Origin: Lepidostoma basale
Lineage: Eukaryota > Arthropoda > Insecta > Trichoptera > Lepidostomatidae
Direction: 5' to 3'
Length of the DNA stretch: 64,000 nt
NCBI GenBank assembly: GCA_022606425.2
Contig: JAHDVF020000251.1
Location: forward strand, 496,001-560,000
Below are positions 1-12,800 of the stretch, in pieces (within the stretch, counting starts at the first letter, position 1; every line of letters starts with the position of its first letter). A program made the position numbers and the translations under genes. The notes under the pieces were generated by a model. The model did not search any database and had not been told where the DNA came from. It saw only the letters and a list, made by a program, of their open reading frames with translations.

Positions 1-12
1 AACTAACCTTAC

Positions 13-48
13 GCACACGGCGTCCAGCACATTCTGCGCGGCATGCTG
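13..48 (-). CDS. Possible exon of an unidentified neighbouring gene at the window edge
   Basis: A GC-rich stretch in an AT-rich setting is bounded by a minus-strand acceptor (AAGTTAG, 55-49) and a donor-like GTAAGG (12-7). One frame reads QHAAQNVLDAVC and stays open to the window end. An in-frame TAG lies just before it, so the frame opens only at the acceptor. I do not recognise the protein, and a 36-nt exon this close to the edge is weak evidence. Confidence 0.25.
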
Positions 49-1900
49 CTAACTTTGAGCAATAGGCGATAGCGAGAAATCAAAGGTTTCTTCGTTCTTC
101 TATTATTACAGTGGGAATCATAATGAACCTTTTTCACAACTGCCCACTTAATGAAAACATTTTAACGGCACAGCTTCTCCACCAGATAACGTGCAAGAGC
201 TTGCGTAATATTCCCAAATGATATTGTCCTTTATTTTACTTAAAATTATGAACTTTTATGCCGTTCTAGAGCGCTACACAACTTCAGTTCAGCCCTTCAC
301 ATCCCGCCAATCAATAGCAATTTCAGTTCTACACCATTCTTCACATGTACACGAGTACTATAGCACCTACACCCACTTTTGCCACGAGGCTCCACAAAAC
401 AACAACTGAGGCGCGACACTCGGCCTGTGCGGAAGGACTGACTTGCGACTGATGAAAATAATAAATATTTGCAATATTGTAATTTCTACTTCTCTTCATT
501 AATAATTAAACAATTTTATGTGATGTTTGATCTTTCGATGAAACACCATTATGTTTTTAAACAAAATTTTGTGATTTGATTTAATTTTTTTTTTATTTTT
601 AAATCAAATACATAATAAAACACTCCTCTGTTAGACAATATATCAAACGAAAAGTGTTGAAAAAAAGATATTTATTTGAAAAATAATAAAAAAAAACTTT
701 TAAAAACAGTGTTAAAATATTAGTATATAACCATTATAATATTGCTTTCAATGAATATCACTACTACAACACAGAAAATGTTGATGAATTTAAAAACCAC
801 GGTGGACCAAGAGTTCAGTTGGGCTCACAGAAATAAGTACAGCACCACTCATTAACGAGAACTGGTTTTAACGTAGATTTTTGAACACAAAATAACCTAA
901 CCCCGAAGATTTGTTTTTGTTGCTTGGACTCGCTCCAGGCCCGAGACCTCTTGCGCTATGAAGCTGTTTGAATTTTTATCTAAAATGTAACGTATTTTTA
1001 ACAATACTCAAACACTTAAACTATATTATTTAATATAGTCGTAACACAAATTCAATAAGCACCTCAAATTTATTAAAACATGTGTACTTTCTCCTTGAAC
1101 AACAATCACTACACACCTCCGTGTCTTATACTATAACAAAATAATGTTCCATAAAAATAACATGACTATACGGATAACTGATTTCAATTCAAGTTCACGC
1201 CAAACCTACTCTCGAGTAATTAAAAAGAGGGTTACAAATGCATGGAAGCTGACTAAACTTATTGTGTCTAAATGTGGGAAATATAGCAACAGCGAGACTG
1301 CTTATTACTCACTATTCCCCAAATGGCACTCAAATATGTGTTTCCCATTCTAACAGAAAGTCTGATCTGGCCACACGCTTGCAATACATTCGGTATACTA
1401 AAGAAACATGCACAACAGAGTTTGGATGCGTATTTTGATTACGTATTTGTATAAATTTTATTGGAGTTTACAAAAAGTGAATGCATCACATTAGACCTCA
1501 TTTTACTTAGTGTATTAATGTATACAAGGCATTAACATTACAGGGGTATTGCGGTCCCCGCAGCTGGTCCCTTCACAAGGGGCTCGCGCCTCGGGGTCTG
1601 AACAGAATGTTCGCATTAAAAATACATACTTTAATCATTGTTTTAACAATATTTTACATTATAAAATAAAACAACTATAATTAGCTTTAAAACAAGTATA
1701 AAATATTCACATCAAAATTTAACAAACAACTCCAAAAGAACAATGTAACAAGATGAACAACTCGCGACGATGATAGCGGCCTATATAAAAACAGTCTTAT
1801 GAGGCGATATTAACTTTCAGATTCTCCTCGGCTCCTGGCGGATCACGGAGACACCGCGGGACCAAATTGTTTTCAATTTTAATCACAGGCCAATTACACT
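49..1900. other. Gene-free stretch downstream of clu
   Basis: Mostly AT-rich sequence. Two GC-richer patches (1545-1610 and 1820-1865) could be extended clu 3' UTR. ORFs here are short, with no recognisable motif. I see no repeat structure. Confidence 0.5.
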
Positions 1901-1908
1901 ATCAAAGC

Positions 1909-1914
1909 TTTATT
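1909..1914 (-). terminator. clu: clu polyadenylation signal AATAAA
   Basis: AATAAA on the minus strand lies 58 nt past the clu stop codon. It is the first canonical hexamer downstream. Cleavage would be expected 10-30 nt further, near 1880-1900. Other AATAAA hexamers occur in the AT-rich flank, so longer 3' UTRs are possible. Confidence 0.6.
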
Positions 1915-1971
1915 GAAAAAATGGTTTGGTTCCCTTAATAATAGGTTCACGGCGGGAGGGACGAGAGGCGC

Positions 1972-3810
1972 TCAGCTGCTGCTGCTGCTGCTGCCCGCCC
2001 CTTCCGGGCTGTCTTCCTTCAGCTGCCGCTTCTCCATCTCGGCTTTAAAGTGTTCTATGTCTTGTTGGCTGGAACAACAATTTCAATTTTATTAGTAATT
2101 AAAAACAATACTCGTCATTTCCCCCTAATTGCATAAAGAAAAACTCAAAATGTACTCTACAGAATAAAGTAAAATATCAATGTATGTCTTAAGCTTATGT
2201 TATGAGTGAATTATTTCATACGAGGATTTGCATTTCATTTGTAGTTTAGTCCTATTTAATTGATAATTAATTAAAGAATACTCAATCTATAAAATGTTAA
2301 TTTTGAAAAATCATGTAGTCTTTAAATTGGATAAACAAAACAAAAAGAAACAAGATAAGGTCAAATAAACACCTGATCTGGACAAAGAGAATGCCATTGA
2401 TAACATTGAGCATATCGAGCACGGAGCCCATGGATGGTGGCTGGATGTGGATGGGCGGAGCGCCAGCCGCACGACCCGAACAGATATCGTTCATTTTCTT
2501 CTGTAGCACTACGGCCTGATGTGTGAGATGGCGCAAGCAGTCGGAGGATTCGCGAGTTTTGTCGTGGCTCTCGCCCAGCTGCTCTTTGTAGATGGAGTAG
2601 GTCTCTCGCTCGTGCTGCAGTGCAGCGCGGAAGTCACCGAGGCAGGACAGCGTGCGCGCCAGCAGGTGTCGTGCCGCTGCTGCCTTCAACGAGCGCGGTC
2701 CATGGCACGCCGCTGTCAGTGCAGATGCCCTCTCCAAAAAACGCAGAGACAGCTCGTATTCTCCCACCGCGTGCAATATTAGAGATATGTTGCTCTGGAA
2801 AACACATTACTATTAGTACTACTCTGCTTATCAGTAGCCATATGAACATCTGGTATGAGGTTATAAATGATTGGTAACAATAATGTTAAGATTTGTCAAA
2901 TGTGTACTCACATCTAATAAGGCAATTTCAGGATGGTTTTCTCCACAAACGAGCAGGGCAAGGTATCGCGCACGGTACAATAGCTTCAACGCACTGCTGA
3001 CCTGGCCGTTGGCAAAGCAGTAGAGTGCCAGGTGAGTCTGGAAAGAGGAAATTAGTGTAATTAATCAAAATTCTAAGATGTTTTATGATTGCTGCATAAA
3101 TCACAATAAAATATATTATCTGTTCAACTCGTGTTATAGTTCATCACTTACATATTCCGTGATGGTGTAGGGATGATCAATGCCGTTGACTCTTTCGGAC
3201 ATGAGCACTGCCTTCTGTTGGTAGGCCATGGCTTCCCGGTGCTCACCCGTGACATAGCAGAGGCGTGCCACCATGCGCAAGCACTGCGCGATCTCGGGGT
3301 GCATGGCGCCGTACACGCTGTTCAGCAAGTTCAGGGCCTCTGTTATCAGCTCGTGGCCATCGCGCACCTGTCCCGCCTGGATCTTGCTCTGTCCCGTGGT
3401 GTAGAAGTTGTAAGCGTCCGATGCCTGGAACACGCACACTCTCGTCACACCCGCTCCAGAACCAAATATCACATTACAAATGTGAATGAATACAAATATA
3501 ATAAAGGTCTTACCCGAGGATTGATGTGCTTCACAACCGGGAATATGTTCATGATATCTGAACTGTTGAAAGTCACTTTGTGCTTGCTGTCAAAATCGTA
3601 CTCTCGCAACAACAGTTGCAAACCAACTTTGATACAAAATGATCTGAAATTGAACAATGAATATTAAATTAGCATACAAATTACAATCCAATGGCATTTA
3701 ATAGCAGAATGATTTGAATTATTATACCTTAGAAGAGAGATCTTCTGAAATCCATATTTCTCTACAGTGGAGTCGATACTGTCAGTTGGTAAAGTCCAGC
3801 CCCAGTAAGA
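1972..3810 (-). CDS. clu: clu exons 18-23: TPR region and C-terminus (aa 1265-1640)
   Basis: Exons 18-19 contain [20 protein letters not shown] and [13 protein letters not shown]. Exons 20-22 encode kinesin-light-chain-like TPRs: [20 protein letters not shown], the block around [20 protein letters not shown], and [20 protein letters not shown]. Exon 22 ends with [20 protein letters not shown]. Exon 23 closes with [10 protein letters not shown] and TGA, where AGC triplets form a short homopolymer encoded by CAG/CTG repeats at 1975-1993. Confidence 0.95.
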
Positions 3811-6800
3811 CTAGTAAACAATACATAAATCAATATTAAAACTTGTACATATACATACACTAAAGTTGATGAATAGAATTGCAAATTTATTTTTGCTATA
3901 CAAGATGATGAATCCAAAATTGACAGCCTTGATAAACTTGTTCTGGTGCCCTCGATGGAGGTATTTGTTAAAATAAGTCAAACGGTTTATTATATTCAAA
4001 TACGAATTAACAACACAAAGTAAAATAATTGAAACACTTCACAGACTATGGATTGATATTGTGAAGTCGTAAGCATTAGCATTAGTAGAAGCTTGACAGC
4101 CTGTCATCAGACGGTACATAGAAATATATTTATCTTGTACAGGCCAGGATGAGACTTTGCATTACTCGGTCTATAAATATTATAGTGTTATTAATTCAAA
4201 GGAAGGAATATAGAGTAGAATAAAGTATTCAAACAAATATATGAAAGGATCACTGCATTGCTTTGGCCATATAGAACACATGGATGAAGAAAGAATGTTA
4301 AAGAAAGTATACGTTAATGATGTGAATGGAGTACGGATTCGAGGAAGAGTGAAGAAAACATGGCATCACTGATTTAATCAAATTTTAATAGTCGGCCTTG
4401 TTAAGTCGGAAGAATGGACGTGCTTGTATGTGTGGAGGAAGCTAGATAGATGTGTCAGGATAGAATTGTCTGGCAGTCCATTCTGTGATTGTGTAATTAG
4501 ATAAGGAGTACTTACCAGTGTGATACTTAACCTCAATATGGATTTATACTTTCTATATACTAGTGTAGGTGGTCTCACCTTGAGTTCCTGCTTGATCTGT
4601 GCCCAGAGGGTGCGGGGAGTAAGGGCAGTGTGTGGCGCGGGGCGGCGGCGGCCCTTGCGACGGGGCCGCGCCTCCTCGGGAGCAGCGCAAGTGGGGGCGG
4701 GGGCGCTGCCCAGCAAGCAGTTCAGGAAGTGGGAGATGGCCGGAGACAGGGACATCAGCTCGCATGCCTACATTCAATATTTTATTGAAATCAAACCACA
4801 TCACTGACAATAGATTAAATAAATGAAAAATTTATCAATATCAAGTCAATATCTTTTAAATTGTTCCTTAAAAGCAAAATACATACATACTTGAAAACAT
4901 CAGTTTTGATGGTAAATTTTCTTAGAGTTTTGTTACAATAGCAACTCGCCTTGCTAAAGCAATATCAAATGTTAATTTTGATCAGATTTAAATCAATATT
5001 TGATAATGCCCTAGCAAGGGAAAACTAGTCACTCTCATCAAATATAATAAAACCTTTAAAAAATTTGGTTTTTGTCAATATTTAATATGGAATATTAATA
5101 ATAAAAAGAGAATAAGGAGTATTACAAGAATAAAGAAATATGACGAGTCTGCAAGTGTCAATGTGGGACTTACCTGGACATAGGCAGTAAAGATGTGCTT
5201 GGCAGCGCGCAGTATGATCTCTGATACGGCGATGGTGTGTAGGTAAGATAGTGATTTGACGAGTGCCAGCAGGTCACACACTCGTCCAAGATAGCGCATG
5301 TTGATGCCACGCGTGTGAAGCGCATCTGCCAGTGTGCCGCCGTCCATGGGCGCTGAAGAGTGCTCCAGGCACTCGCGTATCTAAAATAAATATAATATAA
5401 ATCAATCCACCATCCTAAAATATTAATCCCATTAACATAGTTCTTAGTTCATTTCTTCCATCACGCCGTTTTTCCGGAGGGGTAGGCAGATAGGATGGAC
5501 TATCATACTGCTCTGTCCTGACATACCTCTTGAGCTTCCTCTACATTCATACATCGTAACATGCACGCTTGTCTATTTTTCTGACTTCGAATGTGGCCAT
5601 TTTTTAGTATTTTATTAATTTAGTCATGCCATGCTTTCCTTGGTCTCCAACGGCTTTTCTTTCCACTCGCACTGCTAGTATATAACATTTTAACCATTTT
5701 TCTCTCGTCCATTCGTTCTATATGTCCAAACCATCTCTGGGATTCTTTTTTAATTTCATTTAAGATGCAATCATCTGTCTAAACTTTCTTCCTGATTTCG
5801 CCGTTTGGTACTCTATCTGTGACCTTATTTCTATGCCATTTATCCTACTTCCATCCTTCTTTTGTCAGCTCCAACCTTCACTTCCATACAGAAGGGTTAG
5901 CACTAGAACTCCATTATGTACTGCCATCTTTGCTTCAACCATTATCGAACCTAGTTTATTTTACATTGCTCTCAATGTGTTGCTTGCTTTAAACTCTTGA
6001 TGCTTCAGATATATCTCATTGAAATAACTATGTCAAAACATAATGGTTATGTGTACTTGTTATAATTTTGCATTTTAGATATCAAAACTCATTGTATCAC
6101 CACACTAGATGATTAAATAACAAAATTCATTTGTAGACATTCAATTATGAAATTCTATGAGATAAGTGAGAAATTAGCATTTGATGTTGGATGCGTTTTT
6201 GTGTCCGCACATTCATTTTACACTCCGCCTGAGCGGGAGAATTGTTTCCTAAGCTACTGCCGGTCCCAAACCCGGATAAAGGAGGAGGGTCCATCGCAGG
6301 GCTAATCACCCTGCACGGTAAAAAGCACATGATTACGAATACCAAGACAATCGCCTTGGAAACGATTGGAAGAAACTGAAAAGACCTGGAGAATGGAGAG
6401 GGATGCCCAGGGACAGGAGCCAGTAAAAGCATTGTGGAGGAGGCCAAATCCCACACCAAGATGTAGAGCCGAGAAGAAGATGTCTATAATACAATACATA
6501 TAAGCTGCCATAGTATATCACAAAAGGTATTGGGAGAGTTAAATAACAGGTGTGTGATATACATTTAACTGGATAAAACTTTGTATTTAAATGAACAATT
6601 ATGACAAGTCCAACATGGGTCTGAGATTTCCTTTAAATATTTTGTTATCTGCCAAAAACACCAAATAAAGTGCACTAGACTGGTCCCCTATGGGGGGAAA
6701 GAGAAAGCGAGGCAGATCTAGAGCCACCTGGAGAAGAACCCTGCAGGACGAGGTTAAGGCGGCAGGCCTCACTTGGGATGATGTTAGGCATCAGGCATGC

Positions 6801-9800
6801 GATATAATTGGGTGGAGAAGGTTCCTTGAGGCCCTATGCACCACGGAGGTGTGACAGGACAAAAAGAAGAAGACGAAGAAGTATTTATTGTGAATATTTC
6901 AAAACTGGATCGCCCTCAAGTAAAAATAAAAGTGTTGACTCACAAATGTAGGAATCTGTGTGGTGACCAAGAAGGCTGCGGCCTCCTGCACCAGACGCCG
7001 CTGTTTTTCCAGTTCTTCGGTGGTGCAGGCGTGCTGAATACCCTCAGAGAACACATCAGAGTTGAAACGGATGTCGAACTCTGCTTCTTTCAATGATCCC
7101 ACAGACTTGGCAGCGGCCTTCACGATGTCCCTCGTACTCTCTGCCACTTAAAATTTAAAAACGTACTTAATTAATGACATAATAGCCTAATATAGGGTTT
7201 GCAAGTTCCAAAGTTAATATATTTTCTTCATTATTTCGTAGTTACAAAATAAATACTTACTTTCCTGTTTGTCTCCATTTGATATAGAATCGATGATACT
7301 CTCAACTATTTTTTTCCCTTCGTCTGAGTCCACTTGCGTATCATTTTCAGGAAGACCTAAATCAATATCACTGGAGCCTTCCAATTTGTCTGTTGGCTCA
7401 CTCTTCTGTTCAACATCTTCAGAAATGTTGCTAATTTCAGCCTTAATCTTATTAACTTCTGACTCTTCAGTTTGGTTTTCTTTCTTTAATTCTTTTTTTA
7501 ATTTTTTATCACTTTTAGAAGGCTTTTCCTTAATATCTACCGTATCTTTCTTCTCTGGGACATCTTTACTTATTCCGTCTAAGTTATCTACAGTTTTTTC
7601 TATATTACTACTATCACACGAGTACTCGATTGATTTTTCCGAGGTACCCGACTCTTTGTCCTTTTGTTTCTTGATTCCCAACTGCTGGAAGTGGTAAGCC
7701 GTGTATCGAATGAACATCAAGTAGCGCGCTCTGAAATATGAAAACAGATATGAAATATTTTTATCAAAATATAATTATTACAATGGCAATAAAATATAAT
7801 ACTCACTCCACAAAACTGTCGACTAACTCTTGTCGAAGACAGCAAAGTTTGTGTTTGTGCTCAATTGGGAACCCAATTGCCTTAACCTGGGGACTTAGGG
7901 TCACTTCATCCACTAAAAAAATATAACCAAACATCAGGCATAAACATAAATCTAATCAATTCCTAATTAACAAACCATCACGCCATTTCTCCGGAGGGCA
8001 AGGCAAAGAGGATGAACCTGATTACATTCCTTTCGTACATCTTCGTTCGGTATTTTACCATACATATTCGGTATTTTATCATACATGGTATTCTAAACAT
8101 ACTAGAACTCCATTATGCACTACTACCTTTCTAAATTCCACATTTATATATAAATTGTAAGAGTATATTATTCAAAACGCAATTATTCAAATAAAAACAT
8201 TATCAAATTAATTTTAGATAAACTTAAATGGTTAACACTGTTTTTTCCACTTAGGGTTTATTTTTCTCGACATGTTTGAATAAACGATATTATATCGTTC
8301 TCCCGATGATGAAGGTGTAAGCCTTGGAAACATGTCGAGAAAAATAAACTCAAAAGTGGAAAAAACAGTGTTTTATTTCATAAAAAATTGTCATTATCAA
8401 ATTAAAATACAGGTCGACTGTTTCAAATTTATTTTTGTTCCATTTGTATTTAGGGAAAAATTATAATACTACAAGAATATAAGAAAAAATATCATAATTT
8501 TCCACTCTGCACTTTATCCAACTGGTGGACTCACATTTTAAGAAGTTGACATCGGGAGGGAATGTGCGCAAGAGGTCGAGGATGTAATGACGACCATCAT
8601 TGCCTACAATGCCCTTGCACTCTACGCTGGAGCACAGTTCCACTGACTCTCCTTTGGCACTTACCACGGAGTGCGGTAAGATTTTCAGTTGTTTGCCGGC
8701 TTTGCTGAGCTGAAAACAACCACTCAGGATGATGAGAAACGAGAAAACATTTATTTTAAAGATATGGCAAATATATTAAACGTGGGAAGTGCTTAGATTT
8801 CCCTTAATGAACAAGTGTTACCTATTTAAATCAAATCTTCTCGTATAAGGAAATAGAAAATTCTTAATAAATAAGGATAAGTGGTTTTGATTAACTCACC
8901 AGCTCCATATACTTGGGGTGAGTGAGGACAGTCTTGCCAGAGTCAATACTTCCGTAGATGACGCTTTGCTCCTGCTCTTTCTCCAGGATGCCGGGGATGA
9001 TGGATTGGGCCGTGACGCGGAAGCCGCGGTAATCAATGACCACAGTGCCCAGAGTGTACAGACCCTCCAGATCCACTGCGCTGTATACCCGCACGCCTTG
9101 CAGGTCATTTCTCTGGAACATTCAATACACATATTTTACAATTCTGCTATCACAAATACTTCTACAGGCCATTTTAGACACTGCATACTTTAATTCGAAA
9201 AAGGGACCACCAAGTAATAACTAAGAAACCTATTATGAATAGAACTAGAGATTGACAGGTATTGTTAATAGCTTATTTCAACCTAATATGAATAGAACTA
9301 GAGATTGACAGGTATTATGAATAGATTATTTTAACCAATATGAATAGAATTAGAGATTGACAGATAGATAGCTTATTTCAACCTAATATGAATAGAACTA
9401 AAGATTCCCCTGGAAATGATTATATACAATATATACCGTATATGTGACCCACTGCATAAAACCCCTGCCAGACTGTTGTAAACAAGCCCTCTACATCGGC
9501 CTCCACCGGCGGTTTACAACGATGTAAACACTCATTTGCAACAAAAATTCATTCGACCTTCAACAACCTCTGTGGACGGATGCGCGTGTAAACCGCGTGT
9601 GAATGCCGCCTTGTATGAGGTGGGACCCTTGTTGTGTGTGACCAGTGTGAACGCAAACACCAACCGTGGGCTCCACAAGCTTCCCACCAAGGTGACCCCT
9701 GTTGGAAGCTTGTTTACAACAGTCTGGCACAGTAATAATAATAAATTTGATGATTTATAGAGTGCCATTGATGATTTATGAATTAATCATCTCAAGGGCG

Positions 9801-12800
9801 CTGTAGAAAATGCTCCATTTTATGAACTAGTTAAAAATAAACCTATGTATGAGGGGTGCACCTCACGCAGTTGATTAAAATTTACACCAGGATAGGATAA
9901 TATGAAAAGATGCATTTTCAGTCTAATCTAATGAATGCATATAGTAATATGTGATGATTTGCAATAAAACAAGAATTATAAACATACAGGAGCTACAAAA
10001 GCAGCTGCATCACCACCCAGCTTCTTGTAGTGGTCACGTACGTCGAACCCAAGGGAGAAGAATATGTTGTTCCAAATGAACATTTGCATCTTGGCCTCTT
10101 CTCCAGGATTTATGGCCATCACATACCCGTCTACAACCGCCATGGCTCCGCGGGTTGCAGCCGCTACAAAATCACTGTGAACCTGGAATGAAAAAATAAT
10201 TTTTTTTTAATGAATTTATTTAATATTACACTCAGGCGGATAACAAAAGAATAATTTTACGACAAAAAAAAAAAGATTTTTGATCTGTGATGTAACTAAA
10301 TTAAATACATGTTATTGACAAATAGTGAATTTCGATTATGTATACGAGGTCTGTTCAAAAAGTATCGCGAATTTTATATTTTTTCAAAAAGTATTTATTT
10401 ATTCATGAATATCTATTTTGTCCCCTTCAAAGTAATTCCCCTCGGATATAATACATTTATGCCAACGTTTTTTCCAATCCTCGAAGCACTTAAAAAAATC
10501 ATTTTTTGTGATCTTGTTTAGCTCCTCCTTCGATGCCGTCTTTATCTCCTCAATTGTGGCGTAGCGTCGTCCTTTCATGGGCCTCTTCAGTTTTGGAAAC
10601 AGGAAAAAGTCACAGGGGGCCAGGTCTGGGGAATACGGTGGCTGCGGAACCATTACTGTGTTGTTTTTGGCCAAATATTCGCGCACAAGCAACGATGTGT
10701 GAGCAGGGGCGTTATCATGGTGCAAAAGCCAGTTTTTGTTCTTCCACAAATCCGGGCGTTTCTGGCGGATTGCTTCGCGCAAATTGCGCATAACTTGCAG
10801 GTAATATTCCTTATTGACCGTACTACCCTGTGGCAAGAACTCATGATGCACCACGCCCCTGCAATCGAAGAAAACTGTGAGCAAAACCTTCACGTTCGAC
10901 CGAACTTGGCGCGCTTTTTTTGGTCTTGGCTCATGCGGCAGCTTCCATTGGGATGATTGAGCTTTGGTTTCCACGTCATAACCATAAACCCATGATTCGT
11001 CACCAGTTATGACCCTCTGGAGCACATTTGGGTCGTCACGGACCGAGTCCAACATCTCCTGAGCAATGTTAACGCGATGCTGTTTTTGGTCGAAATTGAG
11101 CAATTTTGGCACGAATTTCGCGGCGACCCGACTCATGCCCAAATCATTGGTTAAAATCGAATGGCACGAGCCAATCGATATGTTTAGGTCCTCAGCAACT
11201 TCTCTAACGGTGATTCGACGATTGGCTAATACTATTTTCTTCACTTTATCAATGTTTTCGTCTGTTGTTGACGTGCTCGGGCGTCCGGCACGCTCTTCGT
11301 CGTTCATATCTTCTCGGCCCTCTGAGAACATTTTGTACCACCGATAAACGTTGCTTTGGTCCAAGGTAGCTTCACCATATGCCACAGTCAACATTCGAAA
11401 TGCGTCCGCGCACTTTATTTTGTTTTTCACACAAAATTTGATACAGATTCTTTGATCCATTTTTTGGAATAGGCAAAAATCGAAGACGAGCCAAAACATA
11501 TCCAAGCAAAACAGCTGTCAAAAATTAACTAAACATTCAAAATGGCCGACCTTGTCAGCATAAGTAAGGGACATGAGTACCAACATAACGCTACAAAAAA
11601 ATCAAAAATCAAATATACGTAGCCAGCGGAAATTCAAAATTCGCGATACTTTTTGAACAGACCTCGTATATCATCTGGCCAACTAAGAGTTTTTGTTACA
11701 GTATATAAAAGAGTTTATGAAAGCTAGTTGTTTTATGCACTCATGGTTTGGTATCTGTCAAAGTATTCACAATATTCACTTACATATGGTACACTGGAGT
11801 TATCATGTAAAAAAAATCTAGCCTAACCTAGGGGTTGGTCCATTTCTATTGATTCCACCTAAAATACCGCAACTTCAACTCCACAGCACAGATCAATAAA
11901 ATACACTCGCTTCTATCATTAAAAATTTTAATATGTGGTGGGGTAATTTTCAAACTCACTCTTATTAGGTTAATCGTCAAACATGCTCGTATGACAGATC
12001 TTGTGACCAGTTAACATTTTGACTTTAACACAAACATTTAATAAATTGTCTTGATTCATTTAATAGCATTAAACTGAATCCAGGTTGCAGTGAACTAAGT
12101 CAAAATTGCTACAATGGTGAAAAATAGAGAAAATATAAACATATAATTATGAAACTTTGGATTTAGTGGCATGCACACTCAAATTATTAATTTTTAGTTT
12201 AGACTTTCATTCTATCACATACTTTGAAGATAGCTCGCTCCCTGAGCAAACGTTCTGGAAGATTTTTACGAGGGAGTTCTCGTGTAGTCTGCAGTTCTTC
12301 GTTCCAATCCCTTGTCTGACCAGGGATATGCTCTTCATACCCAAGCTTTGAGGAGAAGTCTAAAAGAAATACAAAAGAAATATTAAATAAAGCGGTAGCG
12401 ATGAGGTTCGCAACCCATCACACCGTGTCTCCCGCGGGGGCGAAAATAGAAGGATGAAGTGCCGCATCAGTTAAAGTGTGGCAGTCCATTCTTTCTGCCT
12501 ATCCCTTCGGAGAGACGGCATGACGGTTAGTTAGTTAGTTAATATTAAATAATTAAACTATTCTAATCCATTTGTTCAATCATTAAGAGGGTAATATTAT
12601 TAAGGTGGTATGAATAACGTCAATAAACTATAATCTAATATCCATAAATGGAGAACTCACTGTCTTCAGCTCTGATGGCATCAACGGTGTGCTCTATGTT
12701 GGGGGTGGCCCAGGAGTAGACCTGGTAGGGTGTAGCCACCCTCTCGAAGGGATGCTTCTGAGTACGTCGGCGTTGCACAGCACTGAAAGAGCGTTTGAAA

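Noticed and set aside
7269..7697. 142-aa plus-strand ORF rich in Ser/Leu
   Set aside because: It is the antisense shadow of the acidic clu exon 14, whose minus-strand frame fits the gene exactly.
9235..9407. CRISPR-like array
   Set aside because: Units are contiguous with variable length and no spacers, in a eukaryotic intron.
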